Shown: in pieces, positions 60,667 to 64,000 of the stretch
How positions within the stretch are numbered: the first letter of the stretch is position 1
Layout of the letters: each line of letters opens with the position of its first letter
Source: JBBEAM01 sp942491105
GTDB taxonomy: Bacteria; Pseudomonadota; Alphaproteobacteria; Kiloniellales; DSM-21159
DNA length: 64,000 nucleotides
Direction: 5' to 3'
NCBI GenBank assembly: GCA_942491105.1
Contig: CALNZX010000008.1
Location: 248,001-312,000, forward strand
Notes under the pieces: generated by a model
Told to the model about the DNA's origin: nothing
Databases searched by the model: none
What the model saw: the letters and a program-made list of their open reading frames with translations, nothing else
Made by a program: the position numbers and the translations under genes

Positions 60667-62571
60667 CTAGTCGCCGCGCAGAAGCTTGGCCGTATGGTGG
60701 GCGAGCAACTGGCCAAAACGGGCATTGCCAAGCGGTGCGCCATGGGTGCGCTGGATGATATCGAGGTCTGGCGCCGCGTTGCCTTCGACGAGATGCCAGC
60801 CGGACGCCAGCAGGGCGATGTCCCAGCCGACGAAAACCCGGTTATCGAAAGCCGCGTGCGCCTGTCGGACGAGCGCAAGCGCCTCCTCCCAGCGGGGCAG
60901 AATCCTGCCGGCGATCCGCGCGCCGTTGTCGGGGTGATTTTCGTACCACGCCGGCGCGGCGCGTAGCCCCATGTCGGTCGCGGCGCCGAGCATCCCGCTG
61001 TCGAGATCGACCCGCGCGGCCACGCCCCCGGCATGGAAATTATCGACCACACTGCGCGTGCCGCGGCTGAAGCGGATCGCCGCGTTGGTGATTTCGACCT
61101 CGCCGTGCTCGTCCAAGCAGGTCAGAACTCTGACGGTCGCCAGCGCACCGCCGCTCAGATCGGCGATCCAGGCGTGATTCGTTGCCGCGGGCTGTACCAG
61201 GCACCCGCCCTTGTAACCGAGCGTTTTGAAGCGCGTGAGCAGATCCGCCGCCGTCATCCGCGCGCCATCGCCGCCAAGGTAGCTTCCGTCCCCCAGGACG
61301 CGCCATTTCTCGGCGCCGCTGCCGCCCTTGCCCTTGTTCGGCTTGACGAAGAGGTTCTCTGCGGGGAGTTCACCCCTCTGCCCCGCGCCGCGCCGCAGAC
61401 GGCCGTCCTCCGCGATCATCAAGAAATACGGCAGCGTCGCGATACCGCGCTCAAGGCAAAGGTCGATGAAATCCGCCTTGTCGGTGAGCGGCGAAAGACC
61501 GGAACTCGCGCTTTTCTGAGTCTTGATGAAGCGATAGAGACCGCGCTTCGTTTCGTAGCGCTGCAAATAGCCGGCGGCTTGCCGGCGGCGGTCGTCCAGA
61601 TACAGCTCGAACATGTAATAGGCGCGCGGCGCGATCGACTGCGTCAAGGCGAATTCAAGCTGCTCGCCAGCTTGGCGAAGCAGACCCTTGCCATGCTGCC
61701 GGCGGATCGCCGGGCCGATCAGCAGCGTATAGTAGAGCGCAGCCGCGCAGCACCGCGGCGGCCAGAACGCAATCCGGAACAGCAGGCTGGCGCGGGCTCG
61801 CGGGCTGACCAAGCGCCAGCGTGTGTAGCGGTAAGCCGCGTGCAGGAAAACGGCGGTGGTGGCTCTTTTGCGCCTATCGACCGGACTGCGCGTCAGCCAG
61901 CGTTCGGCATAGACGCGCGAAGGATTGAAGGCGGCCGCGAAAATCTGGGCAATGGGGCGCGGCGTTGTGTCGAAAGGCCGCCACAAGGCGCCTGCCACCA
62001 GATCGAGCGCGAGCAGGGTCAGCCCAATGCAATAGGCCGCCAGCGACAGCAGCTCCAGAACCTCGTCCGCCGTGCCCAGCAGACCGAGTGAAATCGAGGT
62101 CAGATGAAGCAGCCCCCCATCCGCGTAATCGGCGAGAAAGGCCACGCAATGCAGGGCGAATCCAAAATACAGGAAGCCACGGCAACGCCCCAGCGGGTGC
62201 CCATAGCGTTCGATCAGCAAGATCGCGATGGCGGCCGAGCTCCACGCAGCAAAGGCCGGATAGTCGAAGGAAAGCGGCTCCGGCAGCGCCTCGTAGGACA
62301 GCTCGGCGAGCATCACCACCGCAATCACGAGCAACCCGAGCGAAGCGGCGCCCCAAAACATCCGCTGCTTTTGCTTTTTGCTGTGGTGCAGACAGATCGA
62401 AAGACAAGGAAAGCTGAGCAGGCCGAGCAGGATCGCCTGAGCCACCGAAAGCGGACCGTATTCGGACCAAAGGGGTGTCCCGCTGACCACCTGCAAAACG
62501 AATGCGACGAGCACCACGGCCGCAAAGAAAAAAGCGAGCGCGACCGGTAGTTTCGCGAGCCTTGAGTTCAT
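60667..62571 (-). CDS. Multi-pass membrane domain fused to sugar-transfer-type ATP-grasp
   Basis: This 634-residue protein joins about seven hydrophobic helices (residues ~5-210) to a soluble ATP-grasp domain (~300-634). ATP-grasp features include 'LFVKPNKGKGGSGAEKW' near 410 as the nucleotide-binding lysine segment, and 'GWDIALLASGWHLVEGNAAPD' near 587-607 with the Mg-binding Glu-x-Asn. It resembles the 'sugar-transfer associated ATP-grasp' family. The membrane half shows no match I know. The ATG read from 62571 is chosen because the first helix starts right after; upstream codons look non-coding. Substrate unknown, but ligation to a sugar or cell-envelope component is plausible. Confidence 0.82.
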   Translation of the reverse strand: MNSRLAKLPVALAFFFAAVVLVAFVLQVVSGTPLWSEYGPLSVAQAILLGLLSFPCLSICLHHSKKQKQRMFWGAASLGLLVIAVVMLAELSYEALPEPLSFDYPAFAAWSSAAIAILLIERYGHPLGRCRGFLYFGFALHCVAFLADYADGGLLHLTSISLGLLGTADEVLELLSLAAYCIGLTLLALDLVAGALWRPFDTTPRPIAQIFAAAFNPSRVYAERWLTRSPVDRRKRATTAVFLHAAYRYTRWRLVSPRARASLLFRIAFWPPRCCAAALYYTLLIGPAIRRQHGKGLLRQAGEQLEFALTQSIAPRAYYMFELYLDDRRRQAAGYLQRYETKRGLYRFIKTQKSASSGLSPLTDKADFIDLCLERGIATLPYFLMIAEDGRLRRGAGQRGELPAENLFVKPNKGKGGSGAEKWRVLGDGSYLGGDGARMTAADLLTRFKTLGYKGGCLVQPAATNHAWIADLSGGALATVRVLTCLDEHGEVEITNAAIRFSRGTRSVVDNFHAGGVAARVDLDSGMLGAATDMGLRAAPAWYENHPDNGARIAGRILPRWEEALALVRQAHAAFDNRVFVGWDIALLASGWHLVEGNAAPDLDIIQRTHGAPLGNARFGQLLAHHTAKLLRGD

Positions 62572-62697
62572 TTTATCTTGGCCGTCTGGCTGCCCCGGAA
62601 CCCCGTCAGCAAAGAGCATCGCGGGGATGGCGTCAACCGATCTTCGCCATGTTGTTCCTGCGGCGGCCTTCCCCAAAGCGGGGCTTTTCCGCCGCCC

Positions 62698-63225
62698 CTA
62701 TTCCTCGCGCGGTTCAGCCATCGGAGGGATCACGGGGCGCCGGTTGCTGCGGCCGCAGATCCCCTGGATCAGCCGCTTGCGATGCAGGATCGCGCCCTTC
62801 AACAGCAAACGGTCGACCAGAATGTTGCCCGGATCTCCGTCGATCCGCGTGCGCCAGGAATAGCGCACGAAAACCTCATAGCGGGTCTCCTGCTTCGGCC
62901 AGTCCTGGATAATTTTCGGCTTGTCGCGATTCCAGTCGCACACGCAGCCCTCGCCATGGCAATCGAGCTGCCGCCCCTCTCGGGGGAACTCCCTGTCGAC
63001 GCCATCGACCCACTGTCCGTGAAAGTCGATCAACACGAACAGCGCGTACTCGGTATAGGCGCTCAGATCCACGCCCTGCCATATCTGTTCGTCCGTGGCT
63101 GTAGCCGGAAATCGAAGCTGCTGCTCGCCCGGTTTCTTATAGGGCGCTCCGTTATATGGGTTGTGCTCGATACGGTCTTCGCGCCATTCGTGCTGCTCGA
63201 TCTGACAGGTACCTGCGCAGGGCAT
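62698..63225 (-). CDS. Hypothetical protein with a Cys/His-rich patch
   Basis: I do not recognise this 175-residue protein. It has no signal peptide or membrane helix. Notable are Cys3/Cys7 near the start ('MPCAGTCQIEQHEW') and a patch 'QLDCHGEGCVCDWNRDKP' near residues 86-103, which could bind a metal. 'YTEYALFVLIDFHGQWVDG' suggests beta structure. A strong GGGAGGA site lies before the ATG, which supports a real gene. It is downstream of the tRNA gene and upstream of the ATP-grasp fusion gene on the same strand. Confidence 0.72.
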   Translation of the reverse strand: MPCAGTCQIEQHEWREDRIEHNPYNGAPYKKPGEQQLRFPATATDEQIWQGVDLSAYTEYALFVLIDFHGQWVDGVDREFPREGRQLDCHGEGCVCDWNRDKPKIIQDWPKQETRYEVFVRYSWRTRIDGDPGNILVDRLLLKGAILHRKRLIQGICGRSNRRPVIPPMAEPREE

Positions 63226-63403
63226 ATCGTCCTCCCCCCTTGGGTTCGGCCCGCCTCAACCCCGCTGAAAATGGTATAGAGATACCGGAAAAGGCTCAAT
63301 CACTATCTGGACGCCACGATCCGTTAAGCCCGCCGCCGCGCGCGATAGCCGCGCCGGCCCTGTCCAGGGCGGCGGAGTTCTGCGCCAAACGATTGGAAAT
63401 TCA

Positions 63404-63478
63404 TGGTGGGCACGACTGGGATTGAACCAGTGACCCCCTCGATGTCAACGAGGTGCTCTCCCGCTGAGCTACGCGCCC
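63404..63478 (-). tRNA. tRNA-Val (GAC)
   Basis: The complement folds into a full 75-base cloverleaf: acceptor GGGCGCG/CGTGCCC, D stem GCTC/GAGC, anticodon stem CCTCG/CGAGG with loop TTGACAT (anticodon GAC, valine), T stem ACTGG/CCAGT with TTCAATC loop, and an encoded CCA end. No group I intron or attachment-site repeat is seen next to it. Confidence 0.97.
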
Positions 63479-63676
63479 TCACCATGACGGGCGGCTTGGC
63501 AGTCAGAAGCTTGCCGAGCCGAAACCGGGAGATAGCACCTGCCTTGCGGCTTGGCAAGCCCGCCAGGGCCGTGGCGCCACAGAAAGCCTGGAAGTCGTCC
63601 AAATCCAGCCGCTCAAAGCTTTATCCCGCGCGACGCAGGTGACAGCCCGCCCGCTTTAGGCTATCCAAAACCTACT

Positions 63677-64000
63677 GTGCATGAGCTGCCCGCCATCGAA
63701 TCCCGAGGGGAAGATGACCGCGAGACCGCGTCCTTCGAGGTTTTGCGCCCGCGGGTCCAAAGCTTGCCTCTGGTTGTCTCCTCCCCCCACAGCGGCCGCG
63801 ACTATCCGGAGGCCTTCCTCGCCGCCTCCCGGCTATCGCCGCAGGACCTGCGCCGTTCCGAGGACAGCTTCGTGGAGGAGATCTTCCTCGGCGCAACCAA
63901 GCTCGGCGCGCCGCTACTGCATGCCCTCTTTCCGCGCGCCTACGTCGATCCCAACCGCGAACCCTACGAGCTCGATCCGGCGATGTTCGAGGAAGGGCTG
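63677..64000 (+). CDS. N-formylglutamate amidohydrolase family protein, N-terminal part
   Basis: The first 108 residues are visible; the gene runs off the window. 'LVVSSPHSGRDYP' and 'YVDPNREPYELDP' are the two best motifs of the family that hydrolyses N-formylglutamate in histidine breakdown, and its relatives. The frame has no ATG in place; GTG at 63677 is the likely start ('VHELPAIES'), but no clear ribosome-binding site is seen. No hut genes are in the window, so the substrate could differ. Confidence 0.82.
   Translation, partial: MHELPAIESRGEDDRETASFEVLRPRVQSLPLVVSSPHSGRDYPEAFLAASRLSPQDLRRSEDSFVEEIFLGATKLGAPLLHALFPRAYVDPNREPYELDPAMFEEGL

Noticed and set aside
63404..63478. The tRNA gene as an integration site for a mobile element
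   Set aside because: No integrase gene, direct repeat of the tRNA end or composition change is seen around it.

Overview
The window is a gene-dense, high-GC chromosomal segment from an alphaproteobacterium. I infer a Rhodospirillales/Kiloniellales-like lineage from gene content: cpa/tad pilus gene order, a GlcDEF glycolate oxidase, an aerobic benzoyl-CoA (box) cluster and an alphaproteobacterial bufferin-type operon. No phage, insertion sequence, CRISPR array or rRNA is visible. One tRNA gene (tRNA-Val, GAC) lies near the right end. The first gene (pyruvate kinase) and the last (N-formylglutamate amidohydrolase family) run off the window.

Left part, 1-13 kb: the pyk 3' end; a short rpmJ (L36) unit with its own promoter and terminator; and a glycolate oxidase operon, glcD-glcE-(unknown membrane protein)-glcF-GNAT, behind a 17-bp perfect palindrome of the PdhR/GlcC type. 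Next come a PLP decarboxylase with a DUF2817 metallo-hydrolase, a TPR protein, RarD, a FecR-like protein, and phnX with a LysR regulator on the opposite strand.

Centre left, 14-30 kb: a benzoate degradation island. One operon (minus strand) is boxC-boxB-FAD/NADPH reductase-thioesterase-MaoC. The plus-strand operon is flavodoxin-DUF4863-benzoate-CoA ligase-alpha/beta hydrolase-MBL hydrolase. Between them sits the benzoyl-CoA-sensing regulator gene boxR, with TGCA-type operator sites on both sides. A five-gene Liv-type ABC transporter follows and probably imports the aromatic acid. The usual reductase gene boxA is absent. The FprA-like reductase next to boxB and the flavodoxin across the divergent promoter are plausible replacements.

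Centre, 30-45 kb: a complete Flp/Tad pilus locus (tadD, tadC, tadB, cpaF, cpaE, cpaD, cpaC, cpaB, tadV, flp, two tadG-like genes, two TadE/F-like pseudopilins). The tadG gene is tandemly duplicated, and the second copy carries a run of ten G inside its coding sequence.

Right part, 45-64 kb: a copper-exporting P1B ATPase behind a textbook CueR-type promoter; an FAD amine oxidase; an MFS transporter; a large PAS histidine kinase; a bufferin-type copper-peptide operon (bufA-bufB-bufC-bufD); an M24 peptidase; a TauD-family dioxygenase; two more hybrid-less histidine kinases; a membrane/ATP-grasp fusion protein; and the tRNA. Copper handling thus appears twice within about 10 kb, as export (CopA) and as periplasmic sequestration (bufferin).
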